Below are positions 40,731 to 52,378 of a DNA stretch of 64,000 nucleotides, one piece after another. Positions within the stretch are counted from its first letter, which is position 1. The number at the start of each line of letters is the position of its first letter. The notes below the pieces were generated by a model, which was not told where the DNA came from, ran no database searches, and was given only the letters and a program-made list of their open reading frames with translations. Source of the stretch: an uncultured Paenibacillaceae bacterium (lineage in GTDB: Bacteria; Bacillota; Bacilli; Aneurinibacillales; Aneurinibacillaceae); contig CAMLDI010000003.1 in the NCBI GenBank assembly GCA_946478845.1, positions 1 through 64,000 of the forward strand. Reading direction: 5' to 3'. The translations under genes and the position numbers were made by a program.

Positions 40731-41589
40731 GTTCATGGGCCCGATAAGAACTTCTAACTAACGGACCTGATTGAACAAAAGAAAATCCCCTTTTTTCCGC
40801 TTCTGCTTTTAATGTTGCAAACTCATCAGGATGATAATACTTCTCAACATTGGCATAAGTTGGACCTGGTTGCAAGTATTGCCCTATCGTTACAATATCC
40901 ACATTAACATTACGCAAATCGTCCATGGTCTGCAAAAGTTCCTCATAGGTCTCTCCAAGTCCGACCATTATACTGGATTTCGTTGGAATCCCAGAATCGA
41001 ACTCCTTTGCATTTTTCAAAAGGGCAAGTGTTCGATCATAGGTTGCTTTAGAACGGATTCTCCCCGTTAATCTACGTACCGTTTCAATATTATGGTTTAA
41101 TACATCCGGTTTTGCTTCCAATACTTTTTTTAAAGAAGCAATATTGCCGCCAAAATCAGGAATCAATACTTCAATACGGCATAAAGGCAGGCGCCGTCGA
41201 ATGGCCTGTATGGTTTCTACAAAGCCTCTTGCCCCTCCATCAGGCATATCATCCCTTGCTACAGAAGTAATCACCACATATTGAACACCCATGGATTCCG
41301 CTGCTTCTGCCACTCTTTCCCCTTCTTCTGGATCCCATGGCAAAGGTTTTCCTGTATCAACTGCACAAAAACGACAGGCCCGTGTGCAAGTTTTTCCTAA
41401 AATCATAAAGGTAGCCGTTCGGTTTTCCCAACATTCAAATATATTGGGGCAATTTGCTTCCTCACAAACAGTATGCAGGGAATGATTTCTCATATTATTT
41501 TTAATTGTTAGGTAATTTTCTCCCTGTTTTACTTTAATTTTTATCCAATCTGGTTTCCCTTTCACTTTATTAGGCCTCCATTCATTCAC
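40705..41589 (-). CDS. lipA: lipoyl synthase
   Basis: 294 residues with both Fe-S sites: the auxiliary cluster motif [12 protein letters not shown] near residues 41-52 and the radical SAM motif CTRACRFC near 67-74. [17 protein letters not shown] near 99-115 and the C-terminal RSSY of LipA are present. It inserts two sulfurs into protein-bound octanoate to form lipoate on 2-oxoacid dehydrogenases and the glycine cleavage H protein. It consumes its auxiliary cluster each cycle, so it depends on the Suf and Nfu proteins encoded elsewhere in this window. Divergent from lytH as in Bacillus. Confidence 0.96.
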   Translation of the reverse strand: MNEWRPNKVKGKPDWIKIKVKQGENYLTIKNNMRNHSLHTVCEEANCPNIFECWENRTATFMILGKTCTRACRFCAVDTGKPLPWDPEEGERVAEAAESMGVQYVVITSVARDDMPDGGARGFVETIQAIRRRLPLCRIEVLIPDFGGNIASLKKVLEAKPDVLNHNIETVRRLTGRIRSKATYDRTLALLKNAKEFDSGIPTKSSIMVGLGETYEELLQTMDDLRNVNVDIVTIGQYLQPGPTYANVEKYYHPDEFATLKAEAEKRGFSFVQSGPLVRSSYRAHEQKMDPGSL

Positions 41590-41668
41590 TTACAGAAATT
41601 GTCTTCATGTATTGATTTTTTCTAGAGCAAACTACTTTATAGAAATATACGCAGTCATGGAGGATGTC

Positions 41669-42709
41669 ATGTTGTCCAAAGTTCTCTTATCCATATTCAT
41701 TATCAGCATTTTACTTACAGGCCCTTCCTTAACCTTCGCCAATGAAGAAGAGATTGAAGAAGCTGCCCTTGCAACACAACAAAAGGAAGAAGCCCTACTG
41801 TCTAAGAAAAGGGATGAACTATATCGCCGCATGGAAACCATTACCCATATTTCCTGGTATTATTTAGCGGCGATGGATCGTTATGAAAAAAATATTCACC
41901 GTAAAAAAAAGGGGAAGACTCCTGAACAAAACAATCGTATCACGTCCATCTTGATTCCGCCCCATATATGGTCTGGTGCCCTTAATCCCGTAGAAGAAGA
42001 TACCAATCCCTCAGCCATCGCCATCTTCCATGGTATTGGCCGAGACGGAAATGGAGATGGAATTGCAGAAAGAAATAATGATGAAGATGTTCTTTACAGT
42101 ATAGCAGAATTTATCGCACAATACGGCACTACAGAAGCAGATGTACAAATCGCTCTGTGGAATTATTATTTGCGGAGCCAAAATGTAAAAGTAATTAGTG
42201 AATTTGCTACCGTTTTTCACCAATACAATCGCTCCCATTTCTCAGGTGAATTTTTCCCAATTCCTAGAGGTTATAACTATACCTACCATAATACCTGGGG
42301 AGCCCCAAGGGGATGGGGTGGTCGCCGAATCCATGAAGGAACTGATATTTTTGCTGGATATGGAACACCTGTCCGTGCTACCAGTTATGGCATTATTGAA
42401 ATTAAAGGTTGGAACCCATATGGAGGCTGGCGGATGGGAATTCGAGATTTAGATAATATATATCACTACTTCGCCCATTTAAGCAGTTTTAACAAAAAAC
42501 TTAAAATAGGGGATATTGTAGAACCTGGGACAGTCATTGGATATGTAGGAAGCTCAGGTTATGGCAAACCAGGAACCTCTGGCAAATTCCCCCCCCATCT
42601 TCATTACGGCATGTATCGGGATAATGGAAGAACAGAATGGTCTTTTGACCCTTATCCTTCTTTAAAAAGATGGGAACGGGCAGAGTATGCCAAAAAGAAA
42701 AAGAAATAG
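41669..42709 (+). CDS. lytH: LytH-like M23 endopeptidase
   Basis: 346 residues. An N-terminal signal segment (LSKVLLSIFIISILLTGPSLTFA) leads to export. A lytic-transglycosylase-like helical region with FHGIGRDGNGDG near 120 comes before the M23 domain: HEGTDIF near 222-228 gives the first zinc His and Asp, and HLHYGMY near 313-319 the last. In B. subtilis LytH is a sporulation-specific L-Ala-D-Glu endopeptidase that trims spore cortex peptidoglycan. The start is the ATG at 41669, five bases after GGAGG. Position next to lipA supports orthology. Confidence 0.9.
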   Translation: MLSKVLLSIFIISILLTGPSLTFANEEEIEEAALATQQKEEALLSKKRDELYRRMETITHISWYYLAAMDRYEKNIHRKKKGKTPEQNNRITSILIPPHIWSGALNPVEEDTNPSAIAIFHGIGRDGNGDGIAERNNDEDVLYSIAEFIAQYGTTEADVQIALWNYYLRSQNVKVISEFATVFHQYNRSHFSGEFFPIPRGYNYTYHNTWGAPRGWGGRRIHEGTDIFAGYGTPVRATSYGIIEIKGWNPYGGWRMGIRDLDNIYHYFAHLSSFNKKLKIGDIVEPGTVIGYVGSSGYGKPGTSGKFPPHLHYGMYRDNGRTEWSFDPYPSLKRWERAEYAKKKKK

Positions 42710-42742
42710 GCCAACTTTATGAAATATAAAGTCGGCCTTTAG
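42708..42742 (+). terminator. terminator after lytH
   Basis: AGGCCAACTTTAT, loop, ATAAAGTCGGCCT, then TTAG. One mismatch in the stem; T tract short. Confidence 0.65.
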
Positions 42743-42762
42743 AAATATTATCCAGGTTTTCT

Positions 42763-44606
<1,844 letters not shown>

Positions 44607-44700
44607 ATCATTTAATTTTTTGGTACAGGATTAAAGTTATCCTATGAAAGGAAATTTTGCAATAGTTTAATTTGCAGTAAATGTTCAAACGACTTTATTT

Positions 44701-45363
44701 TTATTTGCTTTTTAAACGATTAGCACCTGTAAGCAATAGATATAAAAACAACCCTACCCCACTAATAAAAAATACCATTAAAGAAGCAATGGAAATATAA
44801 ATTTCCCCGGTTGAGAATTTAGTAATTGATGCGGTAAACAACCCAAAAAGGATGAGTCCCACAGAAAAAGCATAAAGGATGGCACGAATCTTATTCATTC
44901 CATATTTTTTTCTCGTTTCACGGGTAAGGATACTATAGGTCATCAATATACCACCGGCTACAATAAAAATTCCAGTCCCCGTTACAGCTTCTCCTTCTAA
45001 ATTCATAAAATACAACATGGCAGAAACGAAAATGCCAAAAAGGACAAGCATTACACCAAGGACGATTCCAACTGTGGAAATCCTCGTTGTCATGGTAGAA
45101 TACACTGATTGTTTTGCCTGGTCCTGGCCCAGTTTTCGCATATCCTCAACTAACCCGCTTAAATCTCCCATGGTAATCACGGCTTCTTTGAAAGCAGTCT
45201 CTTCATCCATTCCACGTGCTTGATAATCCCCTATTTTATCTTTTAAATTTGTTGCTAATTCTTCCTTTAGATCAAACAGCTGTTGGCTTCTTCCAACTCC
45301 AGCGAATAACTGTTCAATAAAGGATTTTACTTTTTGATCCACATAGTTTTCATTCCTTAACAT
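44701..45363 (-). CDS. PadR-partner membrane protein with permease-prefix domain
   Basis: 220 residues. Residues 1-75 form a helical domain (FIEQLFAGVGRSQQLFDLKEELATNL, then GMDEETAFKEAVITMGDLSGL) of the DUF1700/permease-prefix type. Four membrane helices follow (about 90-215). Such proteins are usually encoded after a PadR regulator, as here. Start at the ATG eight bases after AAGGAGG, overlapping the PadR stop by 14 bases. Probably responds to envelope or membrane stress, but no substrate is known. Confidence 0.8.
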   Translation of the reverse strand: MLRNENYVDQKVKSFIEQLFAGVGRSQQLFDLKEELATNLKDKIGDYQARGMDEETAFKEAVITMGDLSGLVEDMRKLGQDQAKQSVYSTMTTRISTVGIVLGVMLVLFGIFVSAMLYFMNLEGEAVTGTGIFIVAGGILMTYSILTRETRKKYGMNKIRAILYAFSVGLILFGLFTASITKFSTGEIYISIASLMVFFISGVGLFLYLLLTGANRLKSK

Positions 45364-45703
45364 TTTTAAGACCTCCTTCAATTAATTGGTCTAATATTCC
45401 TTTGGCAAAACTCCAATCTTTTTTATTTTGTTCATACAGTTCTTTTCCTTCTTCAGTAATGCGATAATACTTCCGTCTGCCACCCTGGGTTTCATCTCCC
45501 CAATAGGATAGGATATATCCTTCTTTCTCCAGTCTGCGAAAAGCAGTATATAAAGTCGCCTCTTTCAGTTCGTACTTGTTCCCGCTTAATTCAAAGATTT
45601 TCTTATAGATTTCATAACCATAGCTATCACCCTGGCGAAGTATGTTTAAAATGATAGTGTCCGTATGCCCCCGAATAAGGTCTGTTGAAATTGTGGTTTT
45701 CAT
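45350..45703 (-). CDS. PadR-family transcriptional regulator
   Basis: 117 residues, PadR-s1 type winged helix: IILNILRQGDSYGYEIYKKIFE near residues 17-38, the recognition region ATLYTAFRRLEKEGYI near 50-65, the wing GGRRKYYRIT near 78-87, and a C-terminal dimer helix. Such proteins repress their own operon until a ligand or stress arises. It heads a two-gene operon with the membrane protein and has a clear promoter upstream. Confidence 0.92.
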   Translation of the reverse strand: MKTTISTDLIRGHTDTIILNILRQGDSYGYEIYKKIFELSGNKYELKEATLYTAFRRLEKEGYILSYWGDETQGGRRKYYRITEEGKELYEQNKKDWSFAKGILDQLIEGGLKNVKE

Positions 45704-45723
45704 CTAACCACCTCCCTATTTAT

Positions 45724-45752
45724 ACTTTACACCATATTACTATGTATGTCAA
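45724..45752 (-). promoter_or_regulatory. sigma-A-type promoter of padR
   Basis: On the minus strand TTGACA, 17 bases, TAAAGT. The spacer contains ACATAGTAATATG, part of which (TACATAGTA) is nearly palindromic and could be the PadR operator. Confidence 0.65.
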
Positions 45753-45799
45753 AATACTTTTGTAAAGAATATATTGTGGCAAGAATTATTAATTTAAAT

Positions 45800-45828
45800 A
45801 AAAAAAACCGCTAAGCGGTTTTTTTAAG
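45800..45828 (-). terminator. terminator after yunB
   Basis: AAAAAAACCGCT directly followed by AGCGGTTTTTTTTAT. Short perfect stem; can work in both directions. Confidence 0.8.
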
Positions 45829-45834
45829 GAAGTT

Positions 45835-46572
45835 TTATGGTTGAACCGTTGTGCTTGCCTGAACAGGCGGAATGATGTTCGGAGCTTGCACACCTGGTTT
45901 TTCGCTGCCTACAACATTCCCCGTTCCATCATAATAAAATTGGGGAACATTTCCTACAATCATTGCATTAGATATTGGCAATTCAGAATGAATGGTAACA
46001 GGTTCTGTGGAAAAAGGAATAATAATTTTCACTTTTGTTTCAATGACTAACACTGCTGTATATAAAACCATGTTAATCGCAGAGTCTTGGATTCTGGTTT
46101 CCATTTTTACCTGTACATCACCAAAGGGAACTAAATTAACAGGAATAACTGGACCTAAAGAGGCTAAAAGGTTACTTTGTAAAACCTGGCCAAGGGGAAG
46201 TTTAAGGGGTTCTGATTCCATCTCTTCCAAAATCGGCGCTATATGTTGAATTGATTCGCTTACAATACGGGAATACTCATTGTTGTTAAATAATGCGGAT
46301 TGAATCTTGCCATTATCATCTTTTTGAAATTCAACTAACTGGCGAAAATCAGCACCTTGCATAATATTTTTACTCAAGGTGTCATTAATCGCATGATTGG
46401 CAAGTTGTTCAACCTTAAAACGGGCAATCTCTTGAATCGTAGGAGCTAAACGTTTCTCAATATAATAAAAAGTTTGGATGACCAGAGCAAAAAATAAAAG
46501 AAGGGTAAACAAAAACAGGTATTTTGTCGGTATGGGACGCCTGAGTAATTTCTTGCGAATTCTCTTTAACAT
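45835..46572 (-). CDS. yunB: sporulation protein YunB
   Basis: 245 residues. One N-terminal membrane helix (about 19-39, after a basic RKKLLRRPIPTK stretch) anchors a soluble domain with QLANHAINDTLSK near 58-70 and VNLVPFGDVQVKMETRIQDSAINMVLYT near 146-173, as in YunB. In B. subtilis YunB is a sigma-E-controlled protein needed for efficient sporulation. The tail is Pro/Val-rich. Neighbours lytH, yunC, yunD and yunE support the assignment. Confidence 0.92.
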   Translation of the reverse strand: MLKRIRKKLLRRPIPTKYLFLFTLLLFFALVIQTFYYIEKRLAPTIQEIARFKVEQLANHAINDTLSKNIMQGADFRQLVEFQKDDNGKIQSALFNNNEYSRIVSESIQHIAPILEEMESEPLKLPLGQVLQSNLLASLGPVIPVNLVPFGDVQVKMETRIQDSAINMVLYTAVLVIETKVKIIIPFSTEPVTIHSELPISNAMIVGNVPQFYYDGTGNVVGSEKPGVQAPNIIPPVQASTTVQP

Positions 46573-46639
46573 GACACCACCCCCATACCGACAAATATAT
46601 GCCTGTATACATCGGGTTAGACTTGCTCTAAACCAGGTT

Positions 46640-47473
46640 TTAAATGGTTCCGATTCTTTCCCCCATTTTTACTTTTTGGCCTGTAGCCAGTCCAGGCAAC
46701 AGATTCATTTGATCTTTTTCGAATAGGAGAATCACCGTAGATCCAAATTCAAACCAACCAATTTCATCTCCCTTTTCATAGAAGGGCATAGGATTTATAT
46801 CCCTTGATACAGGAATCCTATGAGTGGGATTGGTTGTTGCCTCTTCATGGTAATTTACTTTAACACTGCCTACAATAAAAGCTCCCACCTTTACCATGGC
46901 TACCAATCCTGCATCTGTTTCCAAATAACTGATTAATCGTTCATTTCTAGCAAACAATCCTTTTACATTGTTTACTCCAATCTGATTAACGGGAAATAAT
47001 CTTCCTGGAATATATGTGTAAGAAACCCCTTTTCCCGCCAATGGGACATGAATGCGATGATAATCACTAGGACTTAAATAAATGGTTATAAAGGTTCCGT
47101 CCCTAAAGCGTTCTGCCATTTTGCTATTGCCTAATAATTGTGTTGTCGTATAATCAATCCCTTTAGCTTGAATAAGGGTATCATTGTGAATCAAACCGAA
47201 CTCCGAAATAGTTCCATCCACAGGACTTACAATTGAGTCAGAGGATGAATCAATGATTCTCATTCCTTTTTTAAGTTTCCGGATAAAGAAATCCGTTAAA
47301 TGCTCATACTCTTCCAGATTCTTTTCTGCCTCAGACACATTTATTTTAAAATGCTCTGCATATCTCTTTACTATTTTTTTGCTGAACTTTGACCGTGCGA
47401 ATTTACCTGCTAGTCTGGAAATATGGTTTTGCGGTAAAGAGGCAAGAACCATTTTCGCTGCTTTTCCCATCAT
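46640..47473 (-). CDS. psd: phosphatidylserine decarboxylase proenzyme
   Basis: 277 residues. Conserved blocks are VSPVDGTISEFG near residues 84-95, YLSPSDYHRIHVP near 137-149, YIPGRLFPVN near 158-167, and FEFGSTVILLFE near the C-terminus. The GS bond in FGST is where the proenzyme cleaves itself to make the pyruvoyl cofactor. The enzyme decarboxylates phosphatidylserine to phosphatidylethanolamine at the membrane. The ATG at 47473 lies eight bases after GGAGGAG; the ATG five codons earlier overlaps that site. The pss gene is not in this window. Confidence 0.95.
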   Translation of the reverse strand: MMGKAAKMVLASLPQNHISRLAGKFARSKFSKKIVKRYAEHFKINVSEAEKNLEEYEHLTDFFIRKLKKGMRIIDSSSDSIVSPVDGTISEFGLIHNDTLIQAKGIDYTTTQLLGNSKMAERFRDGTFITIYLSPSDYHRIHVPLAGKGVSYTYIPGRLFPVNQIGVNNVKGLFARNERLISYLETDAGLVAMVKVGAFIVGSVKVNYHEEATTNPTHRIPVSRDINPMPFYEKGDEIGWFEFGSTVILLFEKDQMNLLPGLATGQKVKMGERIGTI

Positions 47474-47514
47474 TTCTCTCTCCTCCATTTAGAAAACAAG
47501 GGGACCCTCAGAAT

Positions 47515-48783
47515 TTATGGTTTATTTACCGTTTTAATTGTACGGTACAGAATAAACAGCACAACCCCAGCTGCCAAAATTAATCCGAAAGTTAATATCG
47601 ATGGATAACGTTCCGTAAAAGGCAACGCTTTATTCGGGTCATAAACTGGATTGGGCTGAAAATCTTTTACTTTAATCAAAGGATACTCTCGCCATCCGCT
47701 TTCTTTTAATACATCTCCTACATCATAGGAAGGGGATTTTAAACGAGGATTACCAAAATAACCTTCTAGCGTAAATGTAGTAGAACCCTGTGGCGATTTC
47801 ACCAACACTCGCACAGGATATACCTTTCCTTCAACCCCATCAATTTGTAAAGGGGGATTATCTTCATTATAAATTTTAATTTTTAGATAACGGTCATAAC
47901 GTGGTTCATAAGGAATAGATAATTTCTCATCTCCCTCTCCTACACCACGATAAATATACGTAGAAAGAATAGGAGACCATTTTTCCCCATCCTCACTTCC
48001 TTCTAAACTTACCTTACGATAAAAAGCTTTTTCCCCGGTTTGAACTGTGATTTGGTCAGTTAGACGATTTTGAAATTTTAAATCCACTAAAAAAGAAGAT
48101 ACATGATTCTCATCTTCTGGACTAAATTCAATTTTCATTTTCTCCAAAGAAGACTCCGTTGTTCCAACCGTTGTAGCACTAATCAGTTGAACCATATTCA
48201 CAACCAGGTCACTGGAGTTTTCTTTCATTGCAGGGGGAGAAAAGGAGATTTTTAAGTAGGGATATTGAATTTTATCCAAGGAAATTTCATTGACCCTTTC
48301 TTCTATAGAAAAAAGAGTAATGTCCTTGAGCTTCTTCCATTCCTTTCCGTCCACACCACCCCACAATTCCCCTTTTACAAAATAGGGGGCAGGATTCAAA
48401 AAAACTTTTAACAATCGCTCTTTATCTTTAGGTACTCCATTGGGTACATGAAATTCAAAACTGTAATTGCCGTTAGATTCCACTCCTTTATTTAAAATAG
48501 TTAGGACAGTTTGTTGCCGATCTACCTCATTTACTGGCAATCCTGTAAAACCAAGTTCTTTTCCATCAGAATATAAACGTAAATCCCTTAAAGTGGAATC
48601 TAAATTGGCAAATAAGGATGGATCCAATTCTAATTGAAAAAAGGCTTGTGGAGATGGAAGACTTATCTTTTTCTCGAATCTGTAACGAAAGGTCTCTGTA
48701 ATCCCACTATTTTCTTCGGCAAAGGCCAGAGGTTGAAACAGAAGCATCATGATCATAAGAATTAATCCACTTGGTTTCATCAC
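47515..48783 (-). CDS. DUF3999-like membrane-anchored protein
   Basis: 422 residues. A signal peptide (MKPSGLILMIMMLLFQPLAFAEE) leads to a large extracellular beta-rich region with repeated galactose-binding-like text (RFEKKISLPSPQAFFQLELDP near the start, FLVDLKFQNRLTDQITVQ, GSEDGEKWSPI). One C-terminal membrane helix (about 395-415) ends the protein. DUF3999 proteins are typically encoded next to DUF2339 proteins, as here: it starts 11 bases after that gene. The pair probably forms an envelope complex of unknown role. Confidence 0.82.
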   Translation of the reverse strand: MMKPSGLILMIMMLLFQPLAFAEENSGITETFRYRFEKKISLPSPQAFFQLELDPSLFANLDSTLRDLRLYSDGKELGFTGLPVNEVDRQQTVLTILNKGVESNGNYSFEFHVPNGVPKDKERLLKVFLNPAPYFVKGELWGGVDGKEWKKLKDITLFSIEERVNEISLDKIQYPYLKISFSPPAMKENSSDLVVNMVQLISATTVGTTESSLEKMKIEFSPEDENHVSSFLVDLKFQNRLTDQITVQTGEKAFYRKVSLEGSEDGEKWSPILSTYIYRGVGEGDEKLSIPYEPRYDRYLKIKIYNEDNPPLQIDGVEGKVYPVRVLVKSPQGSTTFTLEGYFGNPRLKSPSYDVGDVLKESGWREYPLIKVKDFQPNPVYDPNKALPFTERYPSILTFGLILAAGVVLFILYRTIKTVNKP

Positions 48784-48794
48784 AATTCATCCCT

Positions 48795-50540
48795 TTATAT
48801 GTCATCTTTCTTCCTCTGATAGTAATACGATACTCCTAATAGGCTAAGCCCAAGAATGATAAATAGGATAATTTTAAAGAGGGTAGACAGGCTGGCCAGA
48901 TCGATAAAAAAGGCTTTGATAATCGTAATTGCCATCAAACTTAATGCGCAATAGCGCATATATCGATTCTGTCGTTTCATCCCTAAAGTAAACAATACAA
49001 TGGCATAAATCAACCATAACGCACTTAAGCTTAACTGTTCAGGGGATAAGAAAAAGTCAATTTGCGTACGAGAAAAGAAATCATGATTTTCTACAATGAT
49101 GACAAAGAAAATGAATACTAAAAACAGGCCATAAAGAAAACCTGGAATCACCTTTTGCAGGTCTTTAGGCCAATCCAATTTTTTTGCCAATCTTGCAAGA
49201 AGATAAGATACCCCAATGCCAAAAAGAAACAAAAAGGTAGTGGCATTGAAAAAGAACCATTGAGAATTCCACATGGAAAAAATCTCGAAAAAGGATTCAA
49301 ACAATCCTAAGAAAAATACCACGATGGCAGCAAACAGTGCAGGGGTACGATTTAATCGTTGGGCTATATATCCTAATCCAAGAGCTTCAGCAAACCAGGC
49401 AAACCCAATATAGTAATCATTTAATTGAAGGGGAATTGCAATGGTAACTAAAACAAAGGACACTAAAAACAGGGTATACACCCGCTTTATGTCTTCTCTC
49501 GCCATAGCATAGGACATTTTTCCTATATAAAGATAAATCACTGCAAGAAATACAGCATAAAAACCCATATAATCAACCATAAAGGTATCTTCTAATAAAT
49601 AACTGCTCCAGGCAAAAAAAGTGGCTGCATTTAAAAAGATAAGGACAAGATCTGCTACTATGGATGGAACTCCCTTTCGGATATTATACACAGTAGCAAT
49701 TCCTAAATAAAAAGCGAAAATCACCAGAACAAACATGAAATGAAGCCAAAAGTCACCTGTTCCATGGGTCACTAAAATAACAATCTGTACAATAAAGAAA
49801 CTCAAAAACTGAAATACAGACCACTTTTTATAAATAGAGACAGCAAGAACTCCTGCTGTTACTATGGTTAAATAACCATAGAGTGTCCAGAGGGAGGGTT
49901 CTGCGCTTCCAATAACAAAAGGGATTGAATAGGCTCCAATAATCCCTAACACACCTATAGGCAGGGAATCATGGCGAATGGACATAAATACCGTATTAGC
50001 CATTACTAATACAAGCAACAAGAATGTAATCACTGAAGAATAAAGACCATAAAAGCTGTATCCCGCATAAACGGAAAAATATAGGGCTAAACTTCCTCCA
50101 CCTAAAAGAACCTGAGCATATCCAGGATATTTGCCCCGAAACTTCTCACCAGCAAATAGTAACCCAATTCCCGCAAGAATTCCCAATACTACTCTACCTG
50201 TGGGACCAATCCAGTCATTATCAATGGCATATTTCAAAAAATAGGCCAGGGCCACAATAACAGCAACGATACCGATGCGACTAAACCATGTCCCACCAAT
50301 ACGGAATTCCAGGTTTTCAGACTGCACAGGTTTTTCTTTCCCCTCTATGTGTTGGGGCGGGGGAATTGGCGGTTGTGGTTCTTTCTTCACTTCCAGTGGT
50401 GGAGCAATCCCTTCTTCTCCCCGTTCCATGGTAGTTACTTTTTCCGCAAGAAAGGCTGTCCTTCTGGCTAATTGCCTTTGGGCTTCCTGTATTGCTCGTA
50501 ATTCTTCTTTCAATTCCTTGATGTCCTGATTCATATTCAA
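48795..50540 (-). CDS. DUF2339 multi-pass membrane protein
   Basis: 581 residues. The first 35 residues form a coiled coil (IKELKEELRAIQEAQRQLARRTAFLAEK). A Pro-rich linker follows, and then the family signature LEFRIGGTWFSRIGIVAVIVALAYFLKYA near 76-104. About 14-16 membrane helices run to the end. DUF2339 proteins are found with DUF3999 and sometimes with cell-envelope genes; no activity is known. It lies 18 bases downstream of thyX on the same strand. Confidence 0.87.
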   Translation of the reverse strand: MNMNQDIKELKEELRAIQEAQRQLARRTAFLAEKVTTMERGEEGIAPPLEVKKEPQPPIPPPQHIEGKEKPVQSENLEFRIGGTWFSRIGIVAVIVALAYFLKYAIDNDWIGPTGRVVLGILAGIGLLFAGEKFRGKYPGYAQVLLGGGSLALYFSVYAGYSFYGLYSSVITFLLLVLVMANTVFMSIRHDSLPIGVLGIIGAYSIPFVIGSAEPSLWTLYGYLTIVTAGVLAVSIYKKWSVFQFLSFFIVQIVILVTHGTGDFWLHFMFVLVIFAFYLGIATVYNIRKGVPSIVADLVLIFLNAATFFAWSSYLLEDTFMVDYMGFYAVFLAVIYLYIGKMSYAMAREDIKRVYTLFLVSFVLVTIAIPLQLNDYYIGFAWFAEALGLGYIAQRLNRTPALFAAIVVFFLGLFESFFEIFSMWNSQWFFFNATTFLFLFGIGVSYLLARLAKKLDWPKDLQKVIPGFLYGLFLVFIFFVIIVENHDFFSRTQIDFFLSPEQLSLSALWLIYAIVLFTLGMKRQNRYMRYCALSLMAITIIKAFFIDLASLSTLFKIILFIILGLSLLGVSYYYQRKKDDI

Positions 50541-50558
50541 CCCCCTTATCTACAAGCT

Positions 50559-51962
50559 TTACTTATCCAGATGACGGTCAAATTTAAAATGGGTTAAAGA
50601 ATTCTCCATGTCCTGAAAAATATCTTCTAATTGAGAAGCTACACTGCGGATTTCATCCTGGGCATACTCTTCTTTGCGCAGGGTAATGAAATGGGCCAAT
50701 CCATACATATTTGCATAGAAAGGCAAACGACGAGCATTTAAATTTAATACCACATAAGGTGCTATAGACCCTAACCCATTTTCTACAAATTGCTCGTACA
50801 ACTCTTTAGAACGTTGACCCATAGAAACAAGAATATCAATAATTTGATCTCCCTCTTTTTGCCCGATGGCTTCTACCGCTTCTTTAGGAAGAATCATGCC
50901 ACAATTGGTATCAGGCAATTGAATTTGGAAATCAAAAGCACGATGGCGAATCATTTGATGGTGGCATGCTTCAGAACAGGTAACCGCTACTTTTTCCCCA
51001 AAGGCCCGCATCACCTGTGGCAACTCACTAAAACGATTCATTAAAGAAGGGTCTCCAAGGGTTATATCCTCTGAATTTTGGAAGAAAAGAGCAGGAGAAT
51101 CTTCTTCTTTTTCTACAAATGGCCCGTTATAGATAGGATACCCATCCCCCTGGACCTTTCTTTCATAGAAATTCCCAACCATGGATTTTAAATAAGGTGT
51201 AGCTTCGGTATAGCTAATCAGTGAAGGCAATACTTCTGTTGTATGTTTCTTAATTTTTTCTGCAGTTTCTACAAATTCCTGATTAAATCCCTCATGGGCC
51301 AACAACTCTGCAATGGCATCAGAAATCGCCCGGGCATTTCCCGTAACAGCTACATTGGATTTTGTGCCAAGAGGAAGGATGTTTCTTGCATTTTCATAGG
51401 CCAGCTTTTCTGCTGCGCCATCTGAAAGTTCTTTATTTTTCTCTTTAATTAAGGAAACAAACAATGGCACAAGGGATTCATAATAAGCAAAACAATCTTT
51501 AGCAAATGCTTCATATGCCTCTTTTAATTCCGGATGCTGATCCAATTCTTTCGGGGTAATTACCCCTTCTGGTTTTTGATAACGCAAACTAAATTCAGTA
51601 AAAGAAAGCCATTTAGCAGATTGGACGGTTTCTAAAGCTTCTGTAAACCAGCGGGAAACCCCTTCAATGCAAAATTGGGCAAAAGCATGTTCCTTAATGC
51701 TAGAATGGCCATAATTTACACCCCATTTTTTCATAAATCCACCAGCATGGGCTGTTGAATTCTTAAACATGGAAACCATATCAATATCCGGCAATTGGAG
51801 CATGTCCTCTTTGATTAAATCATAAAGGTTGTCCCGAAATCCTTTAGGACTGCGGCTAACTTTAGCGAAAACAGTGCCGACGACTTCCGACGGCACATTT
51901 TTAATAGCATATACATTGTCCTCGGTACTCGTAATATAATTAGAAAGTAATTGGTAATTCAT
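50559..51962 (-). CDS. thyX: ThyX-like protein with two ThyX halves
   Basis: 467 residues, about twice a standard ThyX chain. The first half has HSSIKEHAFAQFCIEGVSRWFTEALE near 86-111 and LSFTEFSLRYQKPE, the remnant of the ThyX signature; ENARNILPLGTKSNVAVTGNAR follows. The second half has EACHHQMIRHRAFDFQIQ, an RHR-type motif. ThyX transfers a methyl group from methylene-tetrahydrofolate to dUMP using FAD. The split of motifs suggests that one subunit forms two sites or that one half is structural. It heads an operon with the DUF2339/DUF3999 genes. No thyA is seen in this window. Confidence 0.83.
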   Translation of the reverse strand: MNYQLLSNYITSTEDNVYAIKNVPSEVVGTVFAKVSRSPKGFRDNLYDLIKEDMLQLPDIDMVSMFKNSTAHAGGFMKKWGVNYGHSSIKEHAFAQFCIEGVSRWFTEALETVQSAKWLSFTEFSLRYQKPEGVITPKELDQHPELKEAYEAFAKDCFAYYESLVPLFVSLIKEKNKELSDGAAEKLAYENARNILPLGTKSNVAVTGNARAISDAIAELLAHEGFNQEFVETAEKIKKHTTEVLPSLISYTEATPYLKSMVGNFYERKVQGDGYPIYNGPFVEKEEDSPALFFQNSEDITLGDPSLMNRFSELPQVMRAFGEKVAVTCSEACHHQMIRHRAFDFQIQLPDTNCGMILPKEAVEAIGQKEGDQIIDILVSMGQRSKELYEQFVENGLGSIAPYVVLNLNARRLPFYANMYGLAHFITLRKEEYAQDEIRSVASQLEDIFQDMENSLTHFKFDRHLDK

Positions 51963-51994
51963 TTATTCATCCCTCATCTTAATATTTTTATCTT

Positions 51995-52297
51995 TTACAA
52001 CATGGCAAGGATTGCGTCTCTTCCTTTCATGCCCGCAAAAATGCCCTGTTCTTCTGCTGTTTTTGTTACCGATTCCAAAGGAGCTTCTAATAATTGATCA
52101 ATGGTCTTAACACCAACCGCCCTGCCTGCAATAATATGGCGGTCAGATAGCCTTTCATTTAAAAGGCCTACATCCAAAGCTCCGCACATAATATATCCTT
52201 TTTCTGTGGTAACCACAAGAAGGGTTGTTTTTGGAAGCTTTACAGAAATGGCCACAACCTGATGTCCATCAATAATAATAGGTTGTACTTCAACCAC
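51995..52297 (-). CDS. yunC: YunC-family protein (DUF1805)
   Basis: 100 residues. VEVQPIIIDGHQVVAISVKLPKTTLLVV over about 3-30 and GYIMCGALDVGLLNERL near 35-51 are the family blocks; the last part AGMKGRDAILAML is also typical. A small cytosolic protein of known fold but unknown function. The likely start is the GTG at 52297, after AGGAGGAATAAAA. Between yunD and thyX on the same strand, as in the Bacillus yunCDE order. Confidence 0.88.
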   Translation of the reverse strand: MVEVQPIIIDGHQVVAISVKLPKTTLLVVTTEKGYIMCGALDVGLLNERLSDRHIIAGRAVGVKTIDQLLEAPLESVTKTAEEQGIFAGMKGRDAILAML

Positions 52298-52378
52298 TTT
52301 TATTCCTCCTGTCAATGGCAAAAGCCATAGATTACATAATAGAATATGACAGGAAGAAATAAGTCGTTCCATAGATGT

